Source: Zygnema cylindricum (taxonomy: Eukaryota > Streptophyta > Zygnematophyceae > Zygnematales > Zygnemataceae). Taken from it: 19,659 bases of DNA. The notes under the pieces were generated by a model. That model was not told where the DNA came from, searched no databases, and saw only the letters and a program-made list of their open reading frames with translations. The stretch covers positions 15,001-34,659 of the forward strand of contig JBBHKE010002431.1 of NCBI GenBank assembly GCA_037447655.1, given 5' to 3'. Positions 1 to 11,905 of the stretch are shown here, piece by piece; position 1 is the first letter of the stretch; each line of letters opens with the position of its first letter. The translations under genes were made by a program, and so were the position numbers.

Positions 1-236
1 GGCAACTAAATAAAATGAATTGTACTTTTTCACTTAAAAAGGTACATTTTTGTACGGTATGACTATAACCGTACACCGAACTATTTAAAAGGTGACGTTC
101 TTCCGCTTTGTACGGTACTAAAAATTAACCCTAAATAGAGTAAAGAAAAAAATAGAATGAACTACCCTAATGGAGAATAAAAAAAAAAAGCGGGACGGAA
201 TTAGCGTACACTACGCTAATAGCCATTGGCGGTGTA
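1..236 (+). mobile_element. Partial, degraded copy of TIR element family F (3' part)
   Basis: This stretch aligns by eye with the reverse complement of part of the element at 7047-7577. Shared landmarks occur in the same order: a GGTACA block, then GTACGGT followed by ACCGTACACC with ACTATTT after it, then TGTACGGTAC. It ends near 236 in CTAATAGCCATTGGCGGTG, a mutated form of the family terminus CTAATAACGATTCGCAGTG. The copy begins before the window. Its end abuts R1 repeat copy A, which starts at the shared GTACCGCCC. No coding sequence is visible. Transposition class is unknown because no target duplication can be checked. Confidence 0.45.
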
Positions 237-950
237 CCGCCCAAACAACAAATGAAAAATGACCCACGCACGCGCCACACGAGTGGAAAATTTTTAGGAA
301 GAGGGAGAGTACTCGCTATTTTTCTCCCTGCCCGTCACGTGCATGTACAGAAAAGACAAGGATGTACGGAAAAAAAATATGCAGGGGTCTCGGACCTCCA
401 ATTTCATTCATGGGTCCTCGGTAGAATTATACATCGTCTTCGCCTCTCCCCTCTCCCTCTCAAACTATCACTTTATCTCACACTTCTAAGAATGAGGCAC
501 AACAAAACTGGTATGAAATGAAAGATATTTGAAAAAGAATTATTTTGACTACCTTTATGTATATTTTTATGGCAAGTAGAGCAAAAAAAGTAGAGAAAAC
601 GACATCAGGTATCCATGGCCGAAAGTTCTTGAATCTATGACGTCACAAGTGAGCATAGCGTCACAATGTTACAAAACCCTAAACATCTGCCATGTCACAA
701 AATTACAAAAATCTAGACGTCTACAAATGTGGTTGTTTTTATTGGCGTCACCAATTTCGTAGTCGTCTTCAATCGTCACAAAGTTGTACCTACGTCTACA
801 ACCGTCACATTTTAAATTTCCGATTTCATTTTTCGCACATAGGGACGCTTTTCAAAGTAGTACGGAACACTTCACTACAATCCAAAGTACTTTTTCAAAG
901 TATCGCTTACATGGGGACGTACCATTACTGTATCTGACAAATCTATCTAT
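229..950 (+). repeat. Dispersed repeat R1, copy A
   Basis: About 700 bp is shared, in the same order and orientation, with copy C near 5877-6600. Landmarks include GTACCGCCCAAACAAC, GAGGGAGAG followed by CTCGCTATTTTTCTCCCTGC, CAGGGGTCTC and GGACCTCCA, TGACGTCA at 638-645, ACAAAACCCTAAACAT, AGACGTCTA, and CGCACATAGGGACGCTTTTC. The short open frames inside it are unlike any protein I recognise and are not conserved between copies, so I treat it as non-coding. No terminal inverted repeat is evident. It may be a non-autonomous transposon or a decayed LTR, but the class is not determined. Confidence 0.75.
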
Positions 951-1211
951 ACCTTATCACGCTCGATTTGCCATGCATTTACATTCTTGCGGTGTGCGCC
1001 CATGTGTTCTAAGTAACGGTTTTTTCCCGTCTTTTTCACAGAAAATGGGACTTGCAACAAGAATATCTTACGTCATACAAAAATGAGCAAGAACAAAAGT
1101 ACATTTTGCGCCATCTTGGAACTTTAGATGGTACGTTAATTTGGCGTTATTATCATCGCGACCCACTTCCATTTCACGCCAGCTCATCTTCACACTTGTA
1201 CTGGAATCAAA
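951..1211. other. Intergenic, no feature recognised
   Basis: This short stretch lies between R1 copies A and B. I see no coding pattern, tandem repeat or convincing inverted repeat in it. It contains several GTAC tetranucleotides like the surrounding mosaic. Confidence 0.5.
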
Positions 1212-2235
<1,024 letters not shown>

Positions 2236-3609
2236 TTATAAATTAAAGAAAAAGTTTGTAAATTGATATAGTCTACACGCACAAAACGTTAATGCATCAT
2301 GCTCGTGAAAACATTCAATTTCGTTTGTTCGTACAAATAATACATTAAATTTTACGCTTGAATATTCTTTGAGGATGTTCAACATGTAAACAAATGTCTA
2401 CGTGGTCTCAAGCAAAATAAACCACGTAAGCTAGGAGTATATACAAACTAGATCTAGCTTTTATTGGCAAGTCGGACAAAGTATTTTTAGCGGTAGCGTG
2501 TACGTACGATTGTGGTCCTTATCGTATGTTATGCACTTATGCTCGAAGTATGTTAAAGATCGTAAAAAATTATACATTTCAATAATGCTAGATGTAGAAA
2601 TTGATGGTTATTTTAGTATTTTCTAGGTCTAAAATGAAATGCGGAAAAGAAGTAATTAATAGTTCACTTCTCTATTTTAGATATATTTTAAAGAGAGAGA
2701 GTGAGGATCAAGGACATGCCATGGCTGCCGCCATATTTAGAAAGTGGCAGATTTTGAAGTAGAGAATGTTTTACCAAAACGTTGTTTCGTCCGGATTTGA
2801 TCATGCAACCTCTGGATTCTACATAGCCGGGCGCCTCAACCATTAAGTCGCTACGAAACGATACACGTTACCGATTTCAAATATATATAAATATTAACCC
2901 AACGGCTAAATAACACCTGACTAACGAAGAGGAACAATTCATGTAGGTACGCGAATCTGAACCATGTAAAATATGTTTAGATAGGACGGCCAACATTGTA
3001 GCCGCCATCCGAAGAGAGATTTTGGCGACATTTGGAGATAGCGTCACGCGGTGCCACATTATTTGATACCGGAGAAGATGGGAGGAGGAACCATGCCTCT
3101 CAATTTGAGAGGTGTTACCTTGTAGACTATGTCGTACAATGGACGTACAATAAGTACATTGCCCATTGTACCTTCTTGTACTATATAATGTTCATATTGG
3201 ACAAGGGTTTAGTAGTAGGTAGTCATTAGTAGGCAGACAAAACTTAGTGATATTTAGGTACTTCTCTCTAAGTTAGTTTGTAACTACAAAGGTCATCTTT
3301 TACCACCCATAACTTACTGCTCAGGGGAGAAAATTCGGAGATTCATTTTGCTATCCACTCAAGGGAGTCTTGCCTTCATAGAGGTGAGAGTGGTCAAAGT
3401 TTTTGTTTGTCAGGGTGACAGTTATTCTTGTTGAAACACAAAGGGGTCAGGGTTATCCTAGAGGCTTCGTGTGAGCTGCCTAAAATGAGGACCTATGGAG
3501 GTCGCAGAGTTGCACTAGAAATGCTAATCATTTTAATGTTTTTCAACCCGTAAATGTTTTTCCTACTAGTAAATCATGAGTGTCCTATTAGTGTCATGTT
3601 TTTCAAAAC
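2236..3609. other. Long intergenic stretch without a recognised gene
   Basis: No open frame here resembles a known protein or shows a coding composition. Small structures seen are a GA run near 2693-2703, a short palindrome CCTCTCAA-T-TTGAGAGG at 3096-3112, and a 9 bp inverted repeat GTACAATGG / CCATTGTAC at 3134-3142 and 3163-3171. These could be remnants of transposable elements, but I cannot assign them. Confidence 0.55.
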
Positions 3610-3860
3610 GTTTGAGGATGTGTCTCCACGTACTTGAAACTTAGCAAACTTACTTTATTATTTAGCGCAGATCCGGTGGACCCAAATTTGAGGTGTCCCT
3701 ATGTGTAACAACGAAATTGTTACTTAACGGTGTGACGATAGTATACGCTGACAATGCCCGTGACGGTTGTCAATATCTACAATCTGTGATGGCGCACATT
3801 ATTTTTTGTAACTGCTTCTGACGTCGCATGACTTTTTGTGACATTGTAGATGTACCGACT
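3610..3860 (-). repeat. Dispersed repeat R1, partial inverted copy
   Basis: Read on the minus strand, this region carries diverged R1 landmarks in order: ATGTCACAAAAA, a GACGTC block, ACCGTCAC, ACACATAGGGACACCTCAAA (CGCACATAGGGACGCTTTTC in copy A), and then TTTCAAGTACGTGGAGAC (TTTCAAAGTATCGCTTACATGGGGAC in A, in two parts). Only the second half of the repeat is recognisable. Limits are approximate. Confidence 0.45.
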
Positions 3861-5846
3861 TCTAGCCTGTGCAGGTTCATTGTTGAAGAAGATGCGCTTT
3901 TGCCTTTGCGTCTCCTGTCCGCTCGACGTGAAATGGCATCGGATCTTGAGACCCCTCGCAAAATAAAATTCGTACCAGGCACAAACGGAAAAAAATAAAC
4001 AAATTCGTGTACTTTGCCTCGTTGTACCTGAACGGAAACGGATAAAGCATAGCGAATCGTGCACTTTTCGTCGTTGCTTGAGTTCGTTTGAAATTTTTGA
4101 AAAAATATGACACGTGCGAATGCGTGTTCGTATATGTTTTTCGAAAATACTTTGGTTTACAAACACACCCCCCATGTGTTTTAAAGAAAAGTTTGAAACA
4201 ATTTTGCTTTAATAACAACCTTTTTTCTTATTGCGGAGGCCATTTTTTGTGAAATCTTCTAAAAAAACAACTTTTTTAAAGCGTTGCTTCATTTTATGCA
4301 TTTTTATCCTCTCCCTCTGACCAAACTGAAAATCAAGCTCCTCTTTTCAAAAACTCAAAACATTGTGACACTCTACAAGATTAAAAAAGGAATTGCTTTG
4401 CGATGGCATAACTTTTGACAAGATAATATTTGATAATGCCTCTTGGAAGCGCTAAGATTCCAAACAAAAACTTTTTTTTATGTCTATGACGTTTGTTGAT
4501 TGTAACAGTAATAGCGGATCGAACTTTTTTATAAAGGCGTATTTAGGTGTTATGATTATAGAGCACTAAATTTGGTAGATGTCCGCGAAATAATCACGCT
4601 ATTTGGAGTTATATTTTAAAAGTTATAGCGATGGGTGTATTTAAGTGACAGCGTGGGGTCTACAGAACAAGTGGGCATCATTGAAGCGGTTTAAGGGTCA
4701 AATTAGTACCGAAATTTTGCTTATACGTTTCATAAAGCTCTAATGAAACGTTTAGTATGCACGATGGTTCGTTTCGTACAAATTTTAATACGAAACGTCA
4801 CTTTCACTTAAGGAAATTCAGTAGGAAGATTCGCGTGGAAAATTTGTTACGCACGATCGTGCGAAGTTGCGTTTTGTTTGGCGCGCACTTTTGCACGTAA
4901 ATGTTACGTAGTGAAACGTAACGTTTGATTGGTTAGTAAAGTGCTATGTAGTTAGTAAGAGATTTTGCACGTTTTTGCATTGGTCAGTCTGAGTCCTTGC
5001 TGATCAATGATTGGCCCGGGTAAAAGCCTGTTAAAACGGAGCGTTGACTATGGCCTGGCTAGTCCAGGGCGATGATGATAAATAGTGAAGTGTAAGAGGA
5101 GAGTAGACATCTTTTCCTTTGGAAAAGTTTGTGGAAGTTCCGACTGATCTTGTTCTTGAGCGATTTATACCAAATTGGAGAAAAGGCATTTTTTGCATCT
5201 TTTACTAACTAAATAGTGTTTTAGTAGTTAAGAGATAGAATTATTAAGAGTGGAGAGTAGTGGAAAACACTTTAATAAGAAGGGTTGAGCCACGAGGGCA
5301 AGAGACCAAGCTAATTTTATGTGGACAAAAGCTTTTTCTAATTTAAAGTTTATCCTTATATGAGTGTGGTCCAATGTGGATGTGTATTTTCCAATGTGTG
5401 GAATGTGTGGTTGGGATTGTTTGTAGTAATGGGATTTTTTGAGAGGTAGGAGATCTTGTTACATTGATCGGTTTGCATTTAGTTTTGAATGGGCATTTTT
5501 ATCCAGCCACGTGTACCGGTTTAGATTTGCCCCCATTGAGGTCGCTTCTCCATTAGGCGACGACAAATAATCGTACGAAATGGTTTAGTGTTAGGGCACG
5601 TCCCCTTGTATTAAAGTATCGACTTTACATTGTTGTTTTCACCCAAAACGAGGTTTCGTACAAAGAAACTTTAGCCGTATAAAGAAACTTTAGCCGTACA
5701 AAGAAATCAATTCTTTAAAAGTACAGCCAACGTCATGTCGATACTTTGAATGTACTTCATGTTTGTCGTGAAGTTAACGAATTTTGGCATTTTCCATTTT
5801 TCGACTCCCGGGCAAGATAATACAGTCTGTCAAAAAACTTCGTCAA
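3861..5846. other. Intergenic stretch with small palindromes, no recognised gene
   Basis: Minus-strand open frames of 70-132 codons between 3770 and 4218 match nothing I know and overlap each other in several frames, so I do not call them genes. Visible structures include an inverted repeat CGTTTCGTA / TACGAAACG at 4770-4778 and 4789-4797, a perfect 14 bp palindrome CGCACGATCGTGCG at 4850-4863, and GAAACGT/ACGTTTC motifs around 4740-4930. From about 4940 to 5560 GTAC is nearly absent, which suggests a later insertion of unknown type. Confidence 0.5.
5657..5708 (+). repeat. Short tandem repeat, 19 bp unit, about 2.7 copies
   Basis: Three consecutive units start CGTACAAAGAAACTTTAGC, then the same with one change (CGTATAAAG), then a partial unit CGTACAAAGAAATC. 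No gene is nearby. The unit again contains the CGTACAA motif that recurs in this window. Confidence 0.85.
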
Positions 5847-6600
5847 AAGGCACCTCGCGATCTGATTTCAAGGAAAGTACCGCCCAAACAACGAATGAAA
5901 AACGGTCCACGCACGCGTTACACTAGTGGTAAAATATTAGGACGAGGGAGAGCACTCGCTATTTTTCTCCCTGCCAGTCACGTGCATGTATGGAAAAGAG
6001 GAGCATGTACGGAAAAAAAAATCTGCAGGGGTCTCCGGACCTCCACTTCCATTCATGGGTCCTTTGCATAATTTTGCGCCGTTGTCGTTTCTCCCCTCTC
6101 CTTCTCACAGTATCGCTTTTATCTCTCACTTTTTAGAATGAGGCACGACATTACTGGTATTAAATGAAAGATATTTATAATATAATTCGTTTGACTACCT
6201 TAATGTATATATTTTATGGCAAGTCGATTGAGAAAAGTCGGAAAAACAAAATCGGATAGCCATGGTAGAAAGTTCTATAATTTTGTGACGTCAACGTTGT
6301 CACAAGTGAGTATGGCGTCAACAATGTCACAAAACCCTAAACATTTTGCCATGTCACAAAATTACAAAAAAATAGACGTCTATAACTGTCGCTATTTTTG
6401 TTGGCGTCACCAATTGTCAGAAGTTTCGTAGTCGCCTTAATCGTCAGAAGTTGTACCTATGTCTATAACGGTCACATTTCAAAGTTCCGATTTCATTTTC
6501 GCACATAGGGACGCTTTTCAAATTAGTACGGAACACTTCACTGCAGTCCAAAGTACTTTTTCAAAGTATCGCTTACATACCCTTAGTAATACTTCGTTCA
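5847..6600 (+). repeat. Dispersed repeat R1, copy C
   Basis: This is the closest relative of copy A, sharing landmarks from GTACCGCCCAAACAAC at about 5878 to TTTCAAAGTATCGCTTACAT at about 6580. A TGACGTCA palindrome lies at 6296-6303 and ACAAAACCCTAAACAT near 6331. Its left flank (from about 5847) also matches copy B, so the family extends further left than copy A shows. Copy A probably lost that end where an F element adjoins it. There is no conserved reading frame. Confidence 0.75.
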
Positions 6601-7046
6601 CTTCTCCATCAGGTCGTGTCAGCAATAGAATCTATCGCGTACGTGGTTTCTTTCGATTGGATGCACGTAGGTTCCTGTTTTGACGGTGAGCAGTCAAATA
6701 TTCAAAAAGCACAATATCTGAACTTGGATCCGTACATCCAGCCGCAAAATTAAATTACGTGAATGTACAACTTGAACGTTCGCGTTTTGTAATGTTTGTA
6801 GTTGTTTTGTCGTTTGTGTTTCGTCGTGTAGCCTTTAATTATGGATGTCAGCGGATAGTGGAGGAGGCGTCACGGCACATTCTTCAACAAATATTTTTTT
6901 TGGTGGTTTTCGTTGGATTTTATTCGCGCTTGTCCGAAGGCGTGTGGCAAATGTCTGATGGTGCGCGGCTCGTACATGACCTTTCCATGCGTAAACATTT
7001 TACACGTCCGGTGATTGGCTAGTGTCCTCCTTGAGGACAGTACACT
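6601..7046. other. Intergenic, no gene recognised; terminal hairpin
   Basis: A plus-strand frame at 6759-7022 and a minus-strand frame at 6870-7073 overlap. Neither resembles a known protein. A hairpin TGTCCTC-CTT-GAGGACA occupies 7023-7039, immediately outside the F element terminus. Confidence 0.5.
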
Positions 7047-7577
7047 GCGAATCGTTATTAGTGTCAAAGTCACTAATTTGGGTTCTTAAATTTATGAGTT
7101 TTTTCCTCAAATAGGATACATGATTTTAATTTTTACTTGACGTTATTAAAGGTACCGTACAAAATAAGTAAAGACCGAAAGTACAATAAAATATAAATAG
7201 TGTGGTGTACGGTCGATGTCAGACCGTACATAACTGTACCATTTCAAGTTAAAATTTACAAAAAATGAATTAAATCAGACGCGCACGCATAGGAACGTGC
7301 GCTAAAAAAAACAAGACTAGTCTGACACGTAAATTAGTATAGCATGTTCGGATATTTTAAATTCCCGACGGCGTACGATTTCTAATATTTTGTACGGATA
7401 TATATATTAATGTACATACTCGTACGGAGTATATACCATTTTTGCTGTTCCCAAGTTAGAATAAACGCCGAAATTAGAATCCACCTTTTTTTTGAAAAAT
7501 TTCTAATTATTTATTATCATCAATTACGGTAAATTTTCTTCAACACTATTTAAACTTTGACACTCATAACGATTCGC
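7047..7577. mobile_element. TIR element family F, complete copy (531 bp, non-autonomous)
   Basis: The ends form an inverted repeat of 23 bp with one mismatch: 7047-7069 starts GCGAATCGTTATTAGTGTC, and 7555-7577 ends GACACTCATAACGATTCGC. The interior is AT-rich, has no coding capacity, and carries several GTAC motifs. Parts of the interior recur at 1-236 and at about 14960-15298, which supports a mobile family. Just outside the right end, GCGAATC at 7584-7590 pairs with GATTCGC at 7571-7577 to give a small hairpin. No clear target-site duplication could be identified, so the superfamily is not assigned. Confidence 0.65.
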
Positions 7578-7620
7578 GATGTAGCGAATCACTGGACGAA
7601 GTGACCTTTTGCTTCGAAAA

Positions 7621-7692
7621 CTCATAATCGGACGGTCGACGTTGTCGCCCAAAAGTACTCATAATCGGCCGTCGACGTTGTCCCCAAAAGTT
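7621..7692 (+). repeat. Tandem duplication of a ~36 bp segment
   Basis: CTCATAATCGGACGGTCGAC followed by GTTGTCGCCCAAAAGTA (7621-7657) is repeated with small changes at 7658-7692, as CTCATAATCGGCCGTCGACG then TTGTCCCCAAAAGTT. It lies between the F element and the D1 MITE and has no coding role that I can see. Confidence 0.8.
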
Positions 7693-7729
7693 TGGAGAAT
7701 TTTGACGAATCTCCAGTAATCCTGTTTTA

Positions 7730-8433
7730 GGGTGGCCTTCCATTAACGAAAAAGTGGGGTTTTTTACTGAAGGTCGTATCGTTTCGTACAATTCCGTACA
7801 TAAAAAAAAAATTCAAGGAAAACATCATTACAAAAAAATGTTCAAAGTTGTAGGCGTAAATTCGGACCGTCGGATGGTATTACACTTTTTATCCGAGGCG
7901 CCACGTCACTTAATCTACAATTTGTTAAGACCGTGCACAGTGAGGACAATTCTCGAAGATTGAACGTGTAAAAATAAGCCGCGTGGAAAAGGAAGAATAA
8001 ATCCACGATGAGCGCGCACGTATGTGCGTACACGTCGCAAAGGCCATTTGCCTTCCGCTAGGGTGGCTGCAAATCCGCCAAAATTATCCCGTCAAGCTCC
8101 CACCATCAAAGTTTGTCGCCGCCTTTTTGTCGTTGCGTTTTGAAATTTTGGGTAGTACATTTAATGCCCTGTGTACGAGTCATTAATTACCTCCGACGGT
8201 ACAAAATTTTCCTCCGTGGGTACAGGTATTACCTCCGCTCGTACACATATTGCGTTCAGACTTTGCATCCTAAGAATCTTTCAAGATTTTAAGCATCTAA
8301 TATTAACCTACGTGTTACCAACCAAAATGAGCCACACAAATAAAAAGTGCTTTAATTTCGCGACCTAATAGAAAGCACGCCCTTCAATAAAATTTTCCGA
8401 ACAATTACTAAGAAGTCTAATGGAAGTCCACCC
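7730..8433 (+). mobile_element. MITE family D, copy D1 (Tourist/PIF-Harbinger-like)
   Basis: The left end GGGTGGCCTTCCATTA and the right end TAATGGAAGTCCACCC are inverted repeats with one mismatch in 16. The element is colinear with copy D2 at 16508-17255: GAAAAAGTGGGGTT, a CGTACAnTnCCGTACA block, GTAGGCGTAA, GGATG, GTTTGTCGCC, CATTAATTACCTCCG, CAAGATTTT, and CCTACGTG. The flanking triplets are TTA on the left and ATA on the right, an imperfect version of the TWA duplication usual for PIF/Harbinger elements. There is no transposase, so it is a non-autonomous element. Confidence 0.7.
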
Positions 8434-8442
8434 ATATTTAAA

Positions 8443-8543
8443 AAAAAAAACAGTACGGCCCTGTACGAAAATGAGCTAGATCTCTACGAAAATGCATTTT
8501 TTCCAATAATGAACCCCACTTTTCGCCTGATGGAGGTTCACTT
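8443..8543 (-). mobile_element. MITE family D, truncated fragment (left end, inverted)
   Basis: On the minus strand this reads a diverged family terminus, AAGTGAACCTCCATCAG, then GCGAAAAGTGGGGTTCATTA, then CATTTTCGTACAGGGCCGTA. This matches the first ~100 bp of D2. TAA follows the terminus at 8544-8546, as expected for a TWA target. The fragment stops close to the right end of D1, so one element probably truncated or rearranged the other. Confidence 0.6.
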
Positions 8544-8546
8544 TAA

Positions 8547-9000
8547 GTCACAAATACTTGCATACGACAGCTTTATGTGCACTCCATAAACCACTATTGG
8601 ACGGCCAAGATCGCGTCCTCAAAATATGGAGGTGAAAAAATATACGAGTGATGTGATGACGTGAACAATGAAAGTACAAGAAATGGCTTGTACGAAACAT
8701 GAATGAAAAACAGTACATTACAGTACAAGTACGATAGTGCTATGCTACGTGCAGGCCGTACATCATCCACGTCCAATCAGTAGCTAGGGTAGGTACTGCA
8801 ATGACAGTTTTGGACGGCAAACCGTACACTTTGACGTGGTGCAGTCGATTCCATGCTTCGGGTTGTAAAACGCAGTTACCTTTCAACGCTATGTGACCAT
8901 ATAACTTTAGTAGGTTTATCCAGTTCAGTTTGGTATCGTGTGGGAACGAAACTATAATGACAGGTATTCCGTGTATTCGATTCGTTTCAATTAACTTACG
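8547..9000. other. Intergenic, no gene recognised
   Basis: This stretch has GTAC-rich mosaic sequence without a recognisable repeat boundary or coding frame. It ends where the GTAC-poor block begins. The minus-strand frame at 8594-8776 has no similarity I can recognise. Confidence 0.45.
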
Positions 9001-9525
9001 TTGAACTATGTGATTTATTTTAATTTTCCTTGTCGTTTGCGTGGATATCGAGCGTTGTATGACGTTAAATATGGACCATTAACTTTCATAAGGTGCCCGT
9101 TAAGTTGCTTTATTAGAATTCATACATTGTATTATAGACACTTAATTATAATAAGGATGCGTTTAGTCACATCAAACGTAAAAAAAACCTCTTATTAGTG
9201 TCATTGTTAATTGTAATTGAAGGTCAAACGAAGAACAAACCACATTTAGGATACATGTTAATTCTAACTAGAGGTAATACGCCGACGAAAGCTGATCATC
9301 CGCCGTCGGAAGAATATCATTGGTTGTTGCCGAAAACACGTGGCATGTTTAATATCCGCGTATTTTTAAAGTTGGTCACCGATCGTAGATGATGTTGGAA
9401 AAATCGTTTGTCATTTTTATGACGCTCGCATTTCATCCAATCAAACTTCATTCCTCTCCTGTCTTCCTCGCCGAAGCCTATTCTCTCTATAAGGCGGTCC
9501 CTCTCGAATTCAGTGCCATCAAATT

Positions 9526-9615
9526 TAGTGTGGATTCCCCCCGCAAGAGGTGGGGAAGGGAAGCCGTAAGGAGAGTCTCACTAAGTGGGTGGAGTCTCAC
9601 TTGGAGGATTTCCAG
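9526..9615 (+). other. Possible upstream exon fragment of the transposon, unproven
   Basis: After an in-frame stop, a short open frame reads FPPQEVGKGSRKESLTKWVE and then SHLEDFQ. It ends at CCAG followed by GTAGAT, a plausible splice donor. Its phase (0) does not match the phase needed to join the exon starting at 10148, which requires one carried nucleotide. It may be a decayed 5' exon encoding part of the first DNA-binding domain, or chance. The frames at 9198-9392 and 9389-9619 are not recognised. Confidence 0.25.
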
Positions 9616-10147
9616 GTAGATGTGAAATTAATGAGAATGAAAATTTTGAATGATTTTTTTTGTAATCTTCGTCCCTTTTTTTTTTCTTTTTATCCTATTT
9701 CGGTTTTTTTTCTGTGTCAAGTTTTACGGAATATAATATATATTTTAAGTTAAACTTTCATTGAATGGGCAGATTTTCACTTTGAGATTATTTCTAGGTA
9801 TTGAGGAAAAATGGGAAGAGAAAATTGTAATGAAAATTGGGAATGAAAATTGGGATAAAAGGGGATGAAAAAGGAGAAAAAAAATGGAAATTGAAAAATA
9901 GGAATAAAAAGTGGGAATGTTGTTTATAATTTTTCTCCCTTCCGTTTTATTCCATTTCAGTCTTTTTTTTGGTTTTTTTCTCTGTGCCACTTTACACAAA
10001 AAAACGAGTTTCTGTCGTCGTTGAATCTTCGACAACAACTTTTCGTTTCTTAATATTGTCGTTTCTTTTTAGAGTCGTTTCAATTTGTCATACGACTTTC
10101 CATTAGAGAAACTCATTAATTATTTTGACATTGTTTATTATTTACAG

Positions 10148-11905
10148 GGTACCAAAAGGCCAAGCGATGGTGGGTAGAGAGGAGGTCCACGCTTGACGGA
10201 ATACGAGAGACAACCCGGACGTTCTCTACTTTTGGTTTTGGGACAAGATCGATGGCGGTTACCAATGCTTTGCCGGGACGACGAGTGAAGGAAGTTGCTT
10301 GGGTGACTGTTATACACGAGGAGTTGCTTTCGGATTTTGAACGTTTTAAGAAAGCGCGTATGAAGATGTTCACCTCAATTCTCGGAGACATCGCTAGGGA
10401 CATAATAAGAGAAAGGAGGAAGGAGTACAGCTCGGAATGGTTTAACAATGACGGGTCGGAAATGCATCCAATCATCAATAAAAGGTGGGTGCACAGGTGT
10501 CAAGAGAAGCACAACAACATTGTGCGTGCGCAAAAGGTGAAACTACAATGTAGTCCCGAGAAAGAGGAATACATTGAGCGTACCGTAGCCTTCCACATGG
10601 GCGTTCTGAAGCGGGGGTTTGAATCCGGTGAGTCTCTTTCATTAGGAATAACGAATAATGATGTCTTTTTTTTAATTGGGTTTTATTTTCGTTGTATACT
10701 CTACTTGACGACATATACTAAAATAAACTAAGCTTGTTTCGGTTTGGCGGCACATGTATGCCAAGAATTTTCAACGAAGACCTCATGGAAAACATGGATG
10801 AAACTCACATGATCGTCAACACCGATAATGGAAAGCCTTTGGGATTTCGAGGGGATGATGTGGTGAAATACGCCGACGTCGCTGGAGGAGGTGAATCCAT
10901 GACTCTCATGGTGCGAATCAAAGGAGGGGTGAGCGCTCGTATCGAAAACCCGATGATAATTTTTACAAATCGTGGCATAAATTACCCGATACAAGGTTTA
11001 CTGGACAACGTCCAGGTGTGTTTTATCTTCCTCATTTAATGTTTAAAAAAAAAATTATGTCGTTTAGTCTTTGATGTAGGTTTCTCTATTTCTCTCCATC
11101 TATGTTTTTTGGTTTCAATTTTTAATCTATATCTCTCTACCTTGTCCCCTTATACCTCCTCCCCCCTTCTCCAATTACAAAGTAAGGAACTTTATGATCT
11201 TTAATTTTCAAACTAATGTTATCTCAAACAATGACACCTATTATAAGCTACTTATGGTTCACGTAGCTTGCTTTACCTCTAATGCAAATGGAAGCAAACA
11301 ATAGAAAATGTTATTTTTTTCCTTTTTTTTGTCTATTGTATATCTTTGCAGGCGTTTGTCACCGGACCGGTCCGAAGGGGTGGAATGATAAAACGGTATT
11401 CCCACAATGGGTCGAAGAGGCAAGGTCTTACCAAGGGGATCAAGATGGACGTCAAAAAATTATATTCCTGGACAACTGCGGTGGTCACAACACGTCCGAC
11501 GAGTTGATGCGAGTTATAGAGGCCAAAAACACCGTGTTACACTATTTTCCACCTAATGCAACGCTTTAAGTAGTCGACTCTTTCGTGATTTCCAAAATTA
11601 ACGACGTGTGGGGTCCCATTTGGGACAGTTGGAAGGCGAAAGGAATTGAGAACTGTCAATGGGCTAAACCTTCTAGCCGTGGATGGTCCGATAAATCGGA
11701 TGGACCCGGTAAAGCATTTTTTTTAAAATTGGCAAGGGACTCTATCCGAGAGGTCAATGCGACGAGAGACAAAAACGGAATGAGTTATGCGAGAAAAACA
11801 ATGATTCAATGTGGCTTGTCTCTACACGACGGAAAGTGGGAAGAAGACATACTCACACAAAAATTGCGATGCATAATCAGCAAATATCGCAACCTTCTTG
11901 CCTGA
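10148..11905 (+). pseudogene. Pogo/CENP-B-type DDE transposase (DDE_1), degraded
   Basis: The family cuts and pastes a DNA transposon, with a CENP-B-like helix-turn-helix binding the ends and a DDE/DDD RNase-H fold doing catalysis. Exon 10148-10627 follows TATTTACAG and ends before GTGAGT. It reads KAKRWWVERR, then KRWVHRCQEKHNNIVRAQ, SPEKEEYIERTVAFHMG and KRGFESG, as in the CENP-B DNA-binding domain. The second exon (about 10780-11015) has ENMDETHMIVNTDNG with the first Asp at 10797-10799. The third (11352-11905) follows TTGCAG and has GPKGW, then LDNCGGH with the second Asp at 11471-11473, PPNAT, and DSFVISKIND with the third Asp at 11576-11578. A TAA stop at 11567-11569 interrupts just before the third Asp, where family members have a residue run like QPAD. 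The exon 2-3 phases also disagree by one base, and the first exon is missing. It is therefore probably inactive. Confidence 0.85.

Noticed and set aside
2700-2760. GCCATGGCTGCCGCCAT resembling the start of exon 1 at 17757
   Set aside because: Only about 15 bp is alike, the frame closes quickly, and no signal peptide follows.
3770-4218. Overlapping minus-strand frames of 70-132 codons
   Set aside because: Three frames overlap, none resembles a known protein, and one runs into an inverted R1 remnant.
5784-6071. 95-codon frame in R1 copy C, similar to the 252-521 frame in copy A
   Set aside because: The similarity is at DNA level from the shared repeat; frames shift between copies and copy B does not keep them.
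9198-9619. Consecutive frames upstream of the transposase as possible first exons
   Set aside because: No recognisable DNA-binding domain, and splice phases do not fit the exon at 10148; only the 9526-9615 piece is kept, at low confidence.
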